A stretch of 26,179 bases of DNA, from NCBI GenBank assembly GCA_947095945.1, contig CAMUQM010000006.1, positions 1-26,179 on the forward strand, read 5' to 3'. This document shows positions 15,388 to 23,311 of this stretch, one piece after another. The first letter of the stretch is position 1, and every line of letters starts with the position of its first letter. The translations under genes were made by a program, and so were the position numbers. Under the pieces are notes generated by a model. The model was not told the DNA's origin and did no database searches. It worked only from the letters and a program-made list of their open reading frames with translations. This stretch comes from an uncultured Prevotella sp. (GTDB lineage Bacteria; Bacteroidota; Bacteroidia; Bacteroidales; Bacteroidaceae).

Positions 15388-15854
15388 AATCTAACTTTAG
15401 GAGACTTTATCGTTTTCGTAATAGTATAATAAGGTTAGTGTTGGTATAGACCGTAATTTCATTACAAACAGCAAGAAATAATTAATCGAACTATATCCTA
15501 TCTAAAATGCTGGATATAAATAGTCATTCCTTAAAAACGACCTATCATGTTGACTTATAGTTAATTGACCTCTCATATTTGGCTCTTCCGTTAAATGCAT
15601 AGATTGTATATATAAAAACTTATCCACGTGCATAGTATAACTATCCAAAATTAGATGGACTTACAAAGGGGGGGGAACTACAAGCTAAAACGCAGAAAAG
15701 GCAAATAAATACGAAGTCTACTCATTGCTATTTCTTTCTATCTTCTACAAACAACTTATTCCTACCCCAATCAATATTTGTAAATTATTTTCATACAACC
15801 CCAAGTCAATACATACTCTTTTGGCTTTGAGAAGACGCTCAATTGACTTGCAAA

Positions 15855-15920
15855 AGATGCCCTTTTAAGGTCTTACTAACGCCCTTTTGAATCCCTACTA
15901 AGCACCTTTTCTTGCACAAC
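15855..15920. repeat. Three imperfect 22-bp direct repeats
   Basis: CCTTTT cores begin at 15861, 15883 and 15905, exactly 22 bases apart. The units share GCCCTTTT or CACCTTTT followed about 8-9 nt later by TACT. The rest of the unit varies. My impression from memory is that this text resembles a dispersed Prevotella intergenic element, but I cannot verify that here. Confidence 0.7.
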
Positions 15921-16137
15921 ATTATAACAAGTTGATTTTCTGTTAGTTGCAAACTCACCTTTTATACGTATTTTTCTGCTTAATTTTAGGTGCTTTACAC
16001 GAATTTGTGTAATGAATTTTCAACACCTCATCTACATCTTTTCAAAGTCTTAACATAAAAAGAATTTCTGTGTCGGAAGGTGAACAAATAGGCTGCCAAG
16101 ACTGTCACAACTATGTTTATGTATAACGAATAGCTCC

Positions 16138-16189
16138 GTTTCTTTCGTTAAAGCTATACGAAATATGCCCACACATTTAACAGAAGAAC
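16138..16189. repeat. Palindromic repeat, copy B
   Basis: The second copy of the element at 13640-13689, in the same orientation. Its inverted ends are less perfect (GTTTCTTTCGTTAAA and TTTAACAGAAGAAC). The two copies bracket the sulfatase gene and are about 2.5 kb apart. Confidence 0.8.
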
Positions 16190-16455
16190 CTTATATTTTT
16201 GTCTATTTCTGCAAATTTTGTACCTTAAAGAGTATAAAACTTGCAGATTTTATGTTTAAAAGCATTTCTAATCTGCTCATCCTATTCGTTTGATATGTGG
16301 ACCTTTAATATTTGAAGACTTTACATATAGAGATAAATATTATTGCTTGGCAAACTTGTAAAAAGGCTTACAAGTAGAATTACAGACTATTATTTATGCA
16401 CTATGTTTTTAACTTTTTTTCATGACTATATAGTAGTTATATCATTTAAAAATGG

Positions 16456-16463
16456 TAACTTTG
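16456..16463 (+). promoter_or_regulatory. -7 box of the fur-purA unit
   Basis: TAACTTTG matches TAnnTTTG and predicts a start near 16470, 15 nt before the fur start codon. The -33 element is weak. Confidence 0.55.
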
Positions 16464-16484
16464 TGCGAATTTAATCAGTAAGCT

Positions 16485-16991
16485 GTGACTAAAGATATAG
16501 TCAAAAAAAGAGTTCGAGATATTCTGGATGAATACCTCGAAGCTAACAATTATCGCAAGACATCAGAGCGGTATGCCATTTTGGATGCGGTGTATGACAT
16601 GGGAGAGCATTTTTCCTTGGATGAACTTGGGGTAGCACTTGAAGAGAGTAACTTTCGAGTTTCGCGCGCCACGCTTTATAATACGATGCGTCTTTTCATA
16701 GAATTGCGCCTCGTTGTAAGACATCGTTTCATTGGGCAAACCAAGTATGAGGCATGTTATAACAATGAAGATCATATTCATCAGATTTGTACGCTATGCG
16801 GAACAGTGACAGAGGTTGATTCCCCAGAGATTGCGGATGCTATTAAGAACACAAAGTTCCACCGCTTCCGACGAGATGGTTTCTCCTTATATATATATGG
16901 AATATGCTCACGCTGTCAGGCAGCCTTATCGCGTCAGAGAAGCAAGTTTCTTACTCAGAAACAAGTTAAAAACTCACATAAAAGCAAATGA
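16485..16991 (+). CDS. Fur-family metal-dependent transcriptional regulator
   Basis: A 168-residue Fur/PerR/Zur-type repressor. The N-terminal winged helix spans about residues 20-85, with KTSERYAILDAVYDMGEHFS and the recognition helix RVSRATLYNTMRLFIE. The C-terminal dimerisation domain carries two CxxC pairs, Cys102/Cys105 and Cys141/Cys144, the structural zinc site, plus His97 and His99 in EDHIHQIC. Whether it senses iron, peroxide or zinc cannot be decided by eye. The start is a GTG at 16485, because no in-frame ATG exists before the conserved domain. Its stop overlaps the purA start (ATGA, 16988-16991), so the two are translationally coupled. This is an odd pairing of a metal regulator with purine synthesis. 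Confidence 0.9.
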   Translation: MTKDIVKKRVRDILDEYLEANNYRKTSERYAILDAVYDMGEHFSLDELGVALEESNFRVSRATLYNTMRLFIELRLVVRHRFIGQTKYEACYNNEDHIHQICTLCGTVTEVDSPEIADAIKNTKFHRFRRDGFSLYIYGICSRCQAALSRQRSKFLTQKQVKNSHKSK

Positions 16992-18262
16992 ACACTGGTA
17001 AAGTAGACGTCCTATTGGGTCTCCAATGGGGTGATGAAGGAAAAGGTAAGGTTGTAGATGTGCTTACACCACGCTACGATGTAGTAGCTCGTTTCCAAGG
17101 AGGTCCGAATGCAGGGCATACTCTTGAGTTCGAAGGTCAGAAGTACGTGCTACGTTCTATACCATCAGGCATCTTCCAAGGTGGAAAAGTTAACATTATT
17201 GGTAATGGAGTGGTTTTGGCTCCAGATCTCTTCATGGGTGAGGCAAAAGACCTTGAGAAGAGTGGACACCCATTAAAGGAGCGTCTGCATATCTCAAAGA
17301 AGGCACACCTTATTATGCCTACACATCGTATCCTTGATCGTGCTTACGAAGCAGCAAAGGGTAAGGATAAGGTCGGAACAACAGGTAAAGGAATTGGACC
17401 TACCTACACCGACAAGATTAGCCGTAATGGTCTACGTGTTGGTGATATCCTTTGTAACTTTGAAAGTAAGTATGCAGCTCACAAGGAACGTCACATGAAG
17501 ATGCTTGCAGCACTTGGCTGGACAGACTTTGAAGGTTTAGAAGAAACCGAGAAACTTTGGATGGAAGGCATTGCTTACATGAAGGAGTTTAAGTTTGTTG
17601 ACTCTGAAAATGAAATTAATCACCTTCTTCGTGAGGGCAAACATATCCTTTGCGAAGGTGCACAAGGAACAATGTTGGATGTAGACTTTGGTTCTTATCC
17701 ATTCGTAACATCTTCAAATACTGTTTGTGCAGGTGCTTGTACTGGACTTGGAATTGGTCCTAACAAAGTGGGTAATGTTTACGGCATCATGAAGGCTTAC
17801 TGTACTCGTGTTGGTGCTGGTCCGTTCCCAACAGAGTTGTTTGACGAAACAGGAAAGAATATTCGTGACCTCGGTCATGAGTATGGAGCTGTTACTGGAC
17901 GTGAGCGTCGTTGTGGTTGGATTGATCTTGTTCAGCTTCGCTACTCTGTAATGGTAAATGGTGTAACCGAGCTTATCATGATGAAGAGTGATGTTCTTGA
18001 TAGCTTCGAAACCATCAAGGCTTGTGTTGCATATGAGTTGCCAGATGGTACGAAGACAAAGGACTTCCCTTACGAGATTGATAATGTTAAGCCAATCTAT
18101 AAAGATTTCCGTGGTTGGAAGAAAGATATGACAAAGTGCAAGTCACAGGATGAATTCCCACAGGAGTTCCGTGACTATGTAGCTTTCCTTGAGAACTATC
18201 TTGAGACCCGTATCGGTGTTATCTCTGTTGGTCCTGACCGTGAGCAAACGATAGTTTTATAA
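16988..18262 (+). CDS. purA: Adenylosuccinate synthetase
   Basis: A GTP-dependent ligase joining IMP and aspartate to form adenylosuccinate, the first committed step to AMP. It has 424 residues, normal for bacteria. Motifs in order: GLQWGDEGKGKVVD with the catalytic Asp16 and P-loop, GGPNAGHT with His44, GTTGKGIGPTYTDKISR (IMP loop), EGAQGTMLDVDFGSYPFVTS, RVGAGPFPTEL and KSDVLD (guanine recognition). It starts inside the fur stop codon and ends at a strong terminator. Confidence 0.98.
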   Translation: MNTGKVDVLLGLQWGDEGKGKVVDVLTPRYDVVARFQGGPNAGHTLEFEGQKYVLRSIPSGIFQGGKVNIIGNGVVLAPDLFMGEAKDLEKSGHPLKERLHISKKAHLIMPTHRILDRAYEAAKGKDKVGTTGKGIGPTYTDKISRNGLRVGDILCNFESKYAAHKERHMKMLAALGWTDFEGLEETEKLWMEGIAYMKEFKFVDSENEINHLLREGKHILCEGAQGTMLDVDFGSYPFVTSSNTVCAGACTGLGIGPNKVGNVYGIMKAYCTRVGAGPFPTELFDETGKNIRDLGHEYGAVTGRERRCGWIDLVQLRYSVMVNGVTELIMMKSDVLDSFETIKACVAYELPDGTKTKDFPYEIDNVKPIYKDFRGWKKDMTKCKSQDEFPQEFRDYVAFLENYLETRIGVISVGPDREQTIVL

Positions 18263-18268
18263 TACTTT

Positions 18269-18337
18269 TTAGGCTGTGACTGACGACTATAAGCATTCTG
18301 AAAAACTTATATTCGGTTATCACAGCCTAACTTTTTT
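18269..18337 (+). terminator. Terminator between purA and hisS
   Basis: An 11-bp perfect stem (18269-18279 with 18320-18330) encloses an inner ATAAG/CTTAT helix, followed by CTTTTTT. It ends only about 28 nt before the hisS ATG, and I see no separate hisS promoter after it. Partial read-through or an attenuator role is possible. Confidence 0.85.
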
Positions 18338-18364
18338 ATCCGTAAAAACATAAATAAAAGATAA

Positions 18365-19723
18365 ATGGCAAACAAACCTTCCATCCCAAAGGGTACACGT
18401 GATTTCGGACCTGATGAGATGGCAAAACGAAACTACATATTTGATACTATCAAGCGTGTCTATGCTCTCTATGGCTTTCAGCAGATAGAGACCCCTTCTA
18501 TGGAGACGTTACAGACACTGATGGGTAAGTATGGCGAAGAAGGTGATAAACTTCTTTTTAAGATTCTGAATTCTGGAGACTACTTGAAGTCTGTTAGTGA
18601 TGACGAACTTAAGGAGCGCAATACACTTAAGATGCAGACAAAACTCTGTGAGAAAGGTTTGCGTTATGATCTTACAGTGCCTTTTGCTCGTTACGTTGTG
18701 ATGCATCGTGATGAGTTGCAGTTGCCTTTCAAACGCTATCAGATACAACCAGTATGGCGTGCTGACCGCCCACAAAAAGGTCGTTATCGTGAGTTTTATC
18801 AGTGTGATGCCGATGTTGTTGGTTCTGATTCATTGCTAAATGAGGTAGAGTTGATGCAGATTATTGATACTGTATTTACCGAATTTGGCATCCGTGTACA
18901 GATAAAGATTAACAATAGAAAGATTCTCACAGGTATTGCAGAAGTGATTGGTGAGAAGGAGAAGATTGTTGACATTACCGTTGCTATCGACAAACTTGAT
19001 AAGATAGGACTTGACAACGTTAACGAAGAGTTGCGTAGTAATGGCATTTCTGAGGAAGCAATAGAGAAGTTGCAGCCTATCATTAAGTTAGAAGGAACCA
19101 ATGAAGAGAAACTTGATGTTATTGCTGAAGTTCTGAAGGAGAGCGAAACAGGTTTGAAAGGTGTTGAAGAAACTCGCTTCATTCTTGACAACTTGAAGAA
19201 TTCAGGACTGAACAATGAGATACAGCTTGATCTCACCTTAGCACGTGGATTGAACTATTACACTGGCGCTATCTTTGAGGTAAAGGCTCTTGATGTACAG
19301 ATTGGTTCTATTACTGGTGGTGGTCGTTATGATAATCTTACCGGTATCTTTGGTATGCCGGGTATCTCTGGTGTCGGAATTAGTTTCGGTGCTGACCGCA
19401 TCTATGATGTTCTTAACACGCTTGACCTTTACCCTAAGGAGAGCGTACAGGGTACACAGCTTCTCTTTATCAATTTCGGTGAGGAGGAAACAGCTTACTG
19501 TCTGCCTATTGTAGCAGCTGCACGAAAGGCGGGTATCCGCACAGAAATGTTCCCTGATAAGGCTAAGATGAAGAAACAGATGAGCTACGCCAACGCAAAG
19601 AACATTGGTTTTGTTGCCCTTGCAGGTGAAACTGAGATGCAAGAAGGTAAGATAACGCTGAAAAATATGACTACTGGCGAGCAAGAACTTGTCACACCAG
19701 AGGAAATAGTTAATAGATTTTAG
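18365..19723 (+). CDS. hisS: Histidyl-tRNA synthetase
   Basis: A class II aminoacyl-tRNA synthetase that charges tRNA-His. It has 452 residues, a little longer than the roughly 425 of E. coli. Motif 1 lies around FQQIETPSMETL and motif 2 is QIQPVWRADRPQKGRYREFYQ. The histidine-specific ARGLNYYTGAIFEV follows, and motif 3 is in SGVGISFGADRIYDVL with GGGRYDNL before it. The C-terminal anticodon-binding domain covers about residues 360-452. A basal insertion with many Glu, Lys and Ile residues (about 190-260) sits between motif 2 and the HisA motif. It follows purA after a terminator and ends at a bidirectional terminator. Confidence 0.97.
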   Translation: MANKPSIPKGTRDFGPDEMAKRNYIFDTIKRVYALYGFQQIETPSMETLQTLMGKYGEEGDKLLFKILNSGDYLKSVSDDELKERNTLKMQTKLCEKGLRYDLTVPFARYVVMHRDELQLPFKRYQIQPVWRADRPQKGRYREFYQCDADVVGSDSLLNEVELMQIIDTVFTEFGIRVQIKINNRKILTGIAEVIGEKEKIVDITVAIDKLDKIGLDNVNEELRSNGISEEAIEKLQPIIKLEGTNEEKLDVIAEVLKESETGLKGVEETRFILDNLKNSGLNNEIQLDLTLARGLNYYTGAIFEVKALDVQIGSITGGGRYDNLTGIFGMPGISGVGISFGADRIYDVLNTLDLYPKESVQGTQLLFINFGEEETAYCLPIVAAARKAGIRTEMFPDKAKMKKQMSYANAKNIGFVALAGETEMQEGKITLKNMTTGEQELVTPEEIVNRF

Positions 19724-19807
19724 AAGTTTTACGAAGGATGTGTAGAGACACACAAATTGTAAACTTGACAACTTTTAATCTATAAGTAGGATTTTTAAAA
19801 CACAAAG

Positions 19808-19852
19808 AAAAGACCATTACTTTACTCAAACCGAGTTTTGTAATGGTCTTTT
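19808..19852. terminator. Bidirectional terminator between hisS and sdaA
   Basis: A 13-bp perfect stem (19808-19820 with 19840-19852), A-rich on its left arm and T-rich on its right arm. It works in either direction between the convergent hisS and sdaA. The remaining 280 nt to sdaA show no gene. Confidence 0.85.
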
Positions 19853-20138
19853 CATGTTGGGTTATTTCAAACTGTAAGATTATCAAAAAAGTACTTGCAT
19901 ATTGAAAGACTCCTTATCTTCTATACTTAATGAATAGTCAAAGATTCATTACTACCTTATACTTAAGAAGTCTTTAATCATTCTTATTTTATAAAATAAT
20001 AATCAGTAATCGCTTTTACCATTGGCTGGTAACGTGTTTACTTGGCTTTTAGAATATATATATACTTCCTTATCAGATGGAATCAGACTGACATAGTGTT
20101 GTTGGAAAGTACTATGAAATACAATATATTGATAGTAA

Positions 20139-21347
20139 CTACATTTGATAATCCTTTGCCAATCCACCAGCACTTGTTTCCTTATAAAGCGATGGGATAT
20201 CATGTCCAGTCTGCTTCATCACCTCTACAACACGATCGAATGAAACTCGGTGGCTACCATCACTGAACGATGCATAAAGTTGAGCATCTAATGCACGACA
20301 AGCAGCGAAAGCATTGCGTTCAATACAAGGAATCTGCACCAAGCCACACACAGGATCACATGTCATACCCAAGTGATGCTCTAAGCCCATTTCTGCAGCA
20401 TACTCAATCTGAGAAGGACTACCACCGAACAACTGACAAGAAGCAGCTGATGCCATCGCACAAGCTACACCAACCTCTCCCTGACAACCTACTTCTGCGC
20501 CAGAGATAGAAGCGTTATATTTTACAATATTACCAAAGAGACCTGCTGTTGCAAGTGCGTGCAATATCTTTGTTTCTGAAAAATCATGTCCTTTTGACAG
20601 ATGATAGAGAACTGCTGGAACAACACCACAGGCACCACAAGTTGGTGCTGTAACAATAGTTCCACCAGAGGCATTCTCCTCACTAACTGCTAAAGCGTAT
20701 GAATATACCATTCCTCGACTCTGTAAAGAAGGCTTATATCCACGTGCCTTTATAAAATAGTTTGGTGCTTTGCGAGCAAGATTCAATGGGCCAGGTAAGG
20801 CACCTTCACTATCAAGACCACGCTCAACAGCTGTCTGCATTGTTTTCCAAACCTCACGAAGATAGTCCCAAAGATCTTCACCCTCGCACTGCTTTACATA
20901 CTCCCAGTAGCCACGTCCATGATGCTCACACCATGTCTGGATATCATGAAGGGTATGCATATCATAAACAGATTCCTTATGAAAATAGTCATCTGTTCCC
21001 TTTCCTTCTGACAGTGCACCGCCACCAACGCTATACACAGTCCATTCATCTAATAAGTCCTGACCGTTATTATAGGCACGAAACAATATACCATTAGGGT
21101 GATAAGGTAAGAAATAATCTGGCTCCCATACTATCTCAACTGGCGCTACTTGCTTTAAAACGTCAATAATAGCCTTGTCTGTCATGTGCCCCTTACCGGT
21201 AGCAGCCAAACTACCATACAATGTAACTTCAAATCTTGATGCTTCAGGATGACGCTCTGCAAAGATAATTGCTGCGCGCTGTGGTCCCATCGTATGACTA
21301 CTCGATGGGCCTTTACCGATTCTAAATATCTCTCTTAATGATTCCAT
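20139..21347 (-). CDS. sdaA: L-serine ammonia-lyase, iron-sulfur dependent
   Basis: A single-chain L-serine dehydratase that deaminates serine to pyruvate and ammonia using a [4Fe-4S] cluster, so it is oxygen sensitive. The start MESLREIFRIGKGPSSSHTMGP (402 residues) is preferred over an upstream in-frame ATG at 21413, which lies ahead of the -7 box. The three presumed cluster cysteines are Cys288 in GCQGEVG, Cys330 in MTCDP and Cys341 in IPCIERN. Their spacings of 42 and 11 match Legionella L-serine dehydratase Cys343, Cys385 and Cys396. Also visible is APTCGACGVVPAVLYH. The N-terminal beta domain is typical of the type 2 enzymes. It may act in amino-acid fermentation. Confidence 0.95.
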   Translation of the reverse strand: MESLREIFRIGKGPSSSHTMGPQRAAIIFAERHPEASRFEVTLYGSLAATGKGHMTDKAIIDVLKQVAPVEIVWEPDYFLPYHPNGILFRAYNNGQDLLDEWTVYSVGGGALSEGKGTDDYFHKESVYDMHTLHDIQTWCEHHGRGYWEYVKQCEGEDLWDYLREVWKTMQTAVERGLDSEGALPGPLNLARKAPNYFIKARGYKPSLQSRGMVYSYALAVSEENASGGTIVTAPTCGACGVVPAVLYHLSKGHDFSETKILHALATAGLFGNIVKYNASISGAEVGCQGEVGVACAMASAASCQLFGGSPSQIEYAAEMGLEHHLGMTCDPVCGLVQIPCIERNAFAACRALDAQLYASFSDGSHRVSFDRVVEVMKQTGHDIPSLYKETSAGGLAKDYQM

Positions 21348-21390
21348 ATATGGTTTATCCCCAAATACTTCTAAAATTATTATTATACTG

Positions 21391-21398
21391 CAAATGTA
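21391..21398 (-). promoter_or_regulatory. -7 box of sdaA
   Basis: TACATTTG on the minus strand, 43 nt upstream of the start codon. The -33 region has no good TTG at the expected 19-21 nt. Confidence 0.6.
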
Positions 21399-21575
21399 CG
21401 AAAAAAACGTCAATGATGCAGAAAAACATCTTATAAATTGTCGAAGATGATTTTTATCATTCTACATAGGGATATTCAGTTAATTTCTTTTCAGTTAAAA
21501 CTCTCAAATAACGAGATGTATGGGCACACCTATCCCTTCCACATTGCCCAATTAATCTACAAAATATCCTTTTTA

Positions 21576-22672
21576 TTAAGCTGCCTTCTTCATGCTCTGA
21601 GCCATCTGCCTTATAGCAAGAATGGTAGCATTTGCCATATGGATTCCGAAAAAGAGTAGTAACCTTTTGTTAAATATAATTTAATTACTGATAGCGATTT
21701 TTGACACTCAATACACTGCTTAAGACGAATGCCCGTTGAAAGCCTCAAAGGAGTGGTGTTCTATAAATGATATGCCGTCAATCTATATGTTGTTGACTTT
21801 TACCCCAAACTCCACACGCTTGTTTTCCTTGCCTCTGACAATGGGACGGAGGTAGGGACGATTGATGCTGACGATACGGTGTAAACTTCCTTGCCAGAAA
21901 ATAAGTCTGACTGTTGGAGATATACGGCACGCACAGCGAAGAGACACTTTTCCTGTTCTACCGATAAGCTGATACCGGGGCTATACAATTTGCAGAGATA
22001 CTTCTATTGAGAAAGAAGCTTGGAGAGAAGTTTCAGAAATCTTCTCTTAAGCTTTCGTGTGGATGATGCTGTGTGCTTGCGTTGCTTGGCGTACACAAGT
22101 CTAACCTTGACAAATATCATTATACTTGCTTCTTGGAACACGTTCTGACAAGATTTGCTCTCGTAGACAAGTTGTGAAGCCATTGGCAACACTCCCAAAG
22201 CAGTTTAATGTCTGTCGGGAAACGCAAGTAGTTCTCATAACAAGTTGCATCCGTTAGGCACAGGTCCTTATCCTTAAGGTTGTCTTTTCATTTGTCGTAC
22301 AATATGCATTGAAAGCTGTCTATATCGAGGAATCTGGCAAGATGGTTGCGTATAGCACTGATAATCTTCCCATCCTTGATGGGGTTGGAAGGGTCTGTCA
22401 GCACGCCACAGAATATCTGCATGTGAATGCTTCCGTTGAGCAGCTCTATCAAAAGCCATCGTCTGAGAGATCTGTGTATGACTTGAGGAACATAAGGGCA
22501 AATTCTCCTCCTGCCGAAAGAAGGTTTTTCCCCACGCTTACTCTTACGATTGCGATTTGTATACTCTGCTGCCAACTCCTTAAGTGGGAGCTGGGAATGA
22601 ATGCGACCAAGTTCGCTTTTTGCAAAGCTATCCGATAAGTTTGTAAATAATCGAACTCTGTAAAGGGCAAAG
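21576..22672 (-). pseudogene. Decayed IS5/IS1182-like transposase with internal deletion
   Basis: Fragments of one transposase appear in order along the minus strand but in different frames. Near the start is FTEFDYLQT, then ELGRIHSQLPLKELAAEY. A DUF772-like part follows: ALMFLKSYTDLSDD, then in another frame LIELLNGSIHMQIFCGVL. A first DDE segment, DLCLTDATCYENYLRFPTD, lies near 22260-22190. VYAKQRKHTASSTRKLKRR comes near 22110 and RIVSINRPYLRPIVRGK near 21870-21820. Several stop codons and frame changes break it. Around 21690-21660 the sequence jumps to the C-terminal LLFFGIHMANATILA (21655-21600), so much of the second half of the catalytic domain is missing. It cannot encode an active enzyme. 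Terminal inverted repeats were not found. Confidence 0.82.
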
Positions 22673-22878
22673 TTAGTGTTATGTCAGAAATATTTTGTAT
22701 CTTAACAATGATTTTTTTAAAAAAGTATTTCTCCCATTTCTGCCGTGATGGGTCGTTCGGGGGGTATGTAAAGGTACAAATAATATATCAAACTGGGAAG
22801 TAGGCAGTTAGAAAATTACTGAATACCCCTATCATAGAGTTATAGCATGGTAAGTTAAAGTTTTGATAATAGTGCAAA
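22673..22878. other. Spacer between the IS relic and the small-peptide gene
   Basis: About 200 nt with no ORF. There is a G6 run near 22758. It may include the outer end of the relic IS. Confidence 0.55.
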
Positions 22879-22921
22879 CAAAAGAACGCACTTAAAACTC
22901 AATGAGTTTTTAGTGCGTTCT
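22879..22921 (-). terminator. Terminator of the small-peptide gene
   Basis: A stem of about 18 bp with one mismatch (22921-22903 with 22901-22883) and a one-base loop turn, followed on the minus strand by TTTTGTTTG. It lies about 40 nt after the stop codon of the 37-residue ORF. Confidence 0.88.
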
Positions 22922-22961
22922 AAAATCAGTTATAAAATATATAATCTAATACGCATACAAC

Positions 22962-23075
22962 TTAGTTGTACCAAATCTCACCACCAAGCATTTGTTCTAC
23001 ATCGGTGCGCTCTTGACTGCTTTGATTCTCGAAATCATAATCTTCGAAGAATTCTTGTGTTCTGTTTTCTTTCAT
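22962..23075 (-). CDS. Small acidic peptide (37 aa) with Gly-Gly motif
   Basis: A complete small gene: consensus promoter, leader of about 60 nt, perfect Shine-Dalgarno core GGAGG (23088-23084), ORF and intrinsic terminator. From the ATG at 23075 the SD spacing is 8 nt, which favours this start. An in-frame ATG at 23081 (two extra residues, Met-Asn) sits only 2 nt from the SD. The product begins MKENRTQEFFEDYDFENQ and ends DVEQMLGGEIWYN. It has ten acidic and three basic residues and no membrane segment. LGG is preceded by Met at -4, Val at -7 and Asp at -8, resembling the double-glycine leader used for export by peptidase-containing ABC transporters. Cleavage there would release EIWYN. A Sfp-type transferase gene lies upstream on the same strand. 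The function is unknown. Confidence 0.75.
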   Translation of the reverse strand: MKENRTQEFFEDYDFENQSSQERTDVEQMLGGEIWYN

Positions 23076-23083
23076 GTTCATTG

Positions 23084-23088
23084 CCTCC
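23084..23088 (-). promoter_or_regulatory. Strong Shine-Dalgarno of the small-peptide gene
   Basis: GGAGG on the minus strand, 8 nt before the ATG at 23075. No other gene in this window shows a comparably strong SD at a proper distance, in line with the general lack of SD use in Bacteroidetes. Confidence 0.8.
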
Positions 23089-23141
23089 TGTTAATTAGAC
23101 TAATTGGTAAATATATTGTGTTATCCGCTAAATGACTGATA

Positions 23142-23173
23142 CAAATATAAGTAAAATGAAAATAAAAAGCAAG
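23142..23173 (-). promoter_or_regulatory. Promoter of the small-peptide gene
   Basis: On the minus strand: CTTG (23173-23170), a 20-nt spacer, TATATTTG (23149-23142). It predicts a start near 23135 and a transcript of about 260 nt up to the terminator. Confidence 0.85.
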
Positions 23174-23311
23174 TCAAACATCAAATTAAACTTATTATTT
23201 AAATATTTTTTACTGCATAATGAATATTTTTGTAATATAATATGCATCTTTAATCACAAGAGAACAATTATATCCGATTAATATATGCAGGAAAGAGGGA
23301 ATAGAATATAC

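Larger units (their letters stand above)
15388..16455. other. Long non-coding spacer with repeats
   Basis: About 1.1 kb without a supported ORF on either strand. It has a G8 run (15668-15675), a three-copy 22-bp periodic repeat at 15855-15912 and palindromic repeat copy B (16138-16189). There is no clear terminator for the sulfatase gene. Confidence 0.65.

Noticed and set aside
15668..15675. G8 tract as a phase-variation switch
   Set aside because: It sits in a spacer about 280 nt after the sulfatase and 800 nt before fur, not inside a promoter or ORF.
15855..15920. CRISPR array
   Set aside because: There are only three loosely similar 22-bp units with no separate unique spacers between them, and no cas genes in the window.
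18269..18364. T-box riboswitch controlling hisS
   Set aside because: T-boxes are not expected in Bacteroidetes. The structure has none of the T-box bulge or specifier features, only a terminator with an inner helix.
20042..21097. Plus-strand ORFs (20042-20266, 20270-20509, 20762-21097) antisense to sdaA
   Set aside because: They are mirror frames of a well-conserved gene, rich in His, Gln and Ser as typical of shadows, with no start signals.
21800..22198. Separate small genes at 21800-21988 and 22004-22198 on the minus strand
   Set aside because: They are out-of-frame fragments of the decayed transposase.
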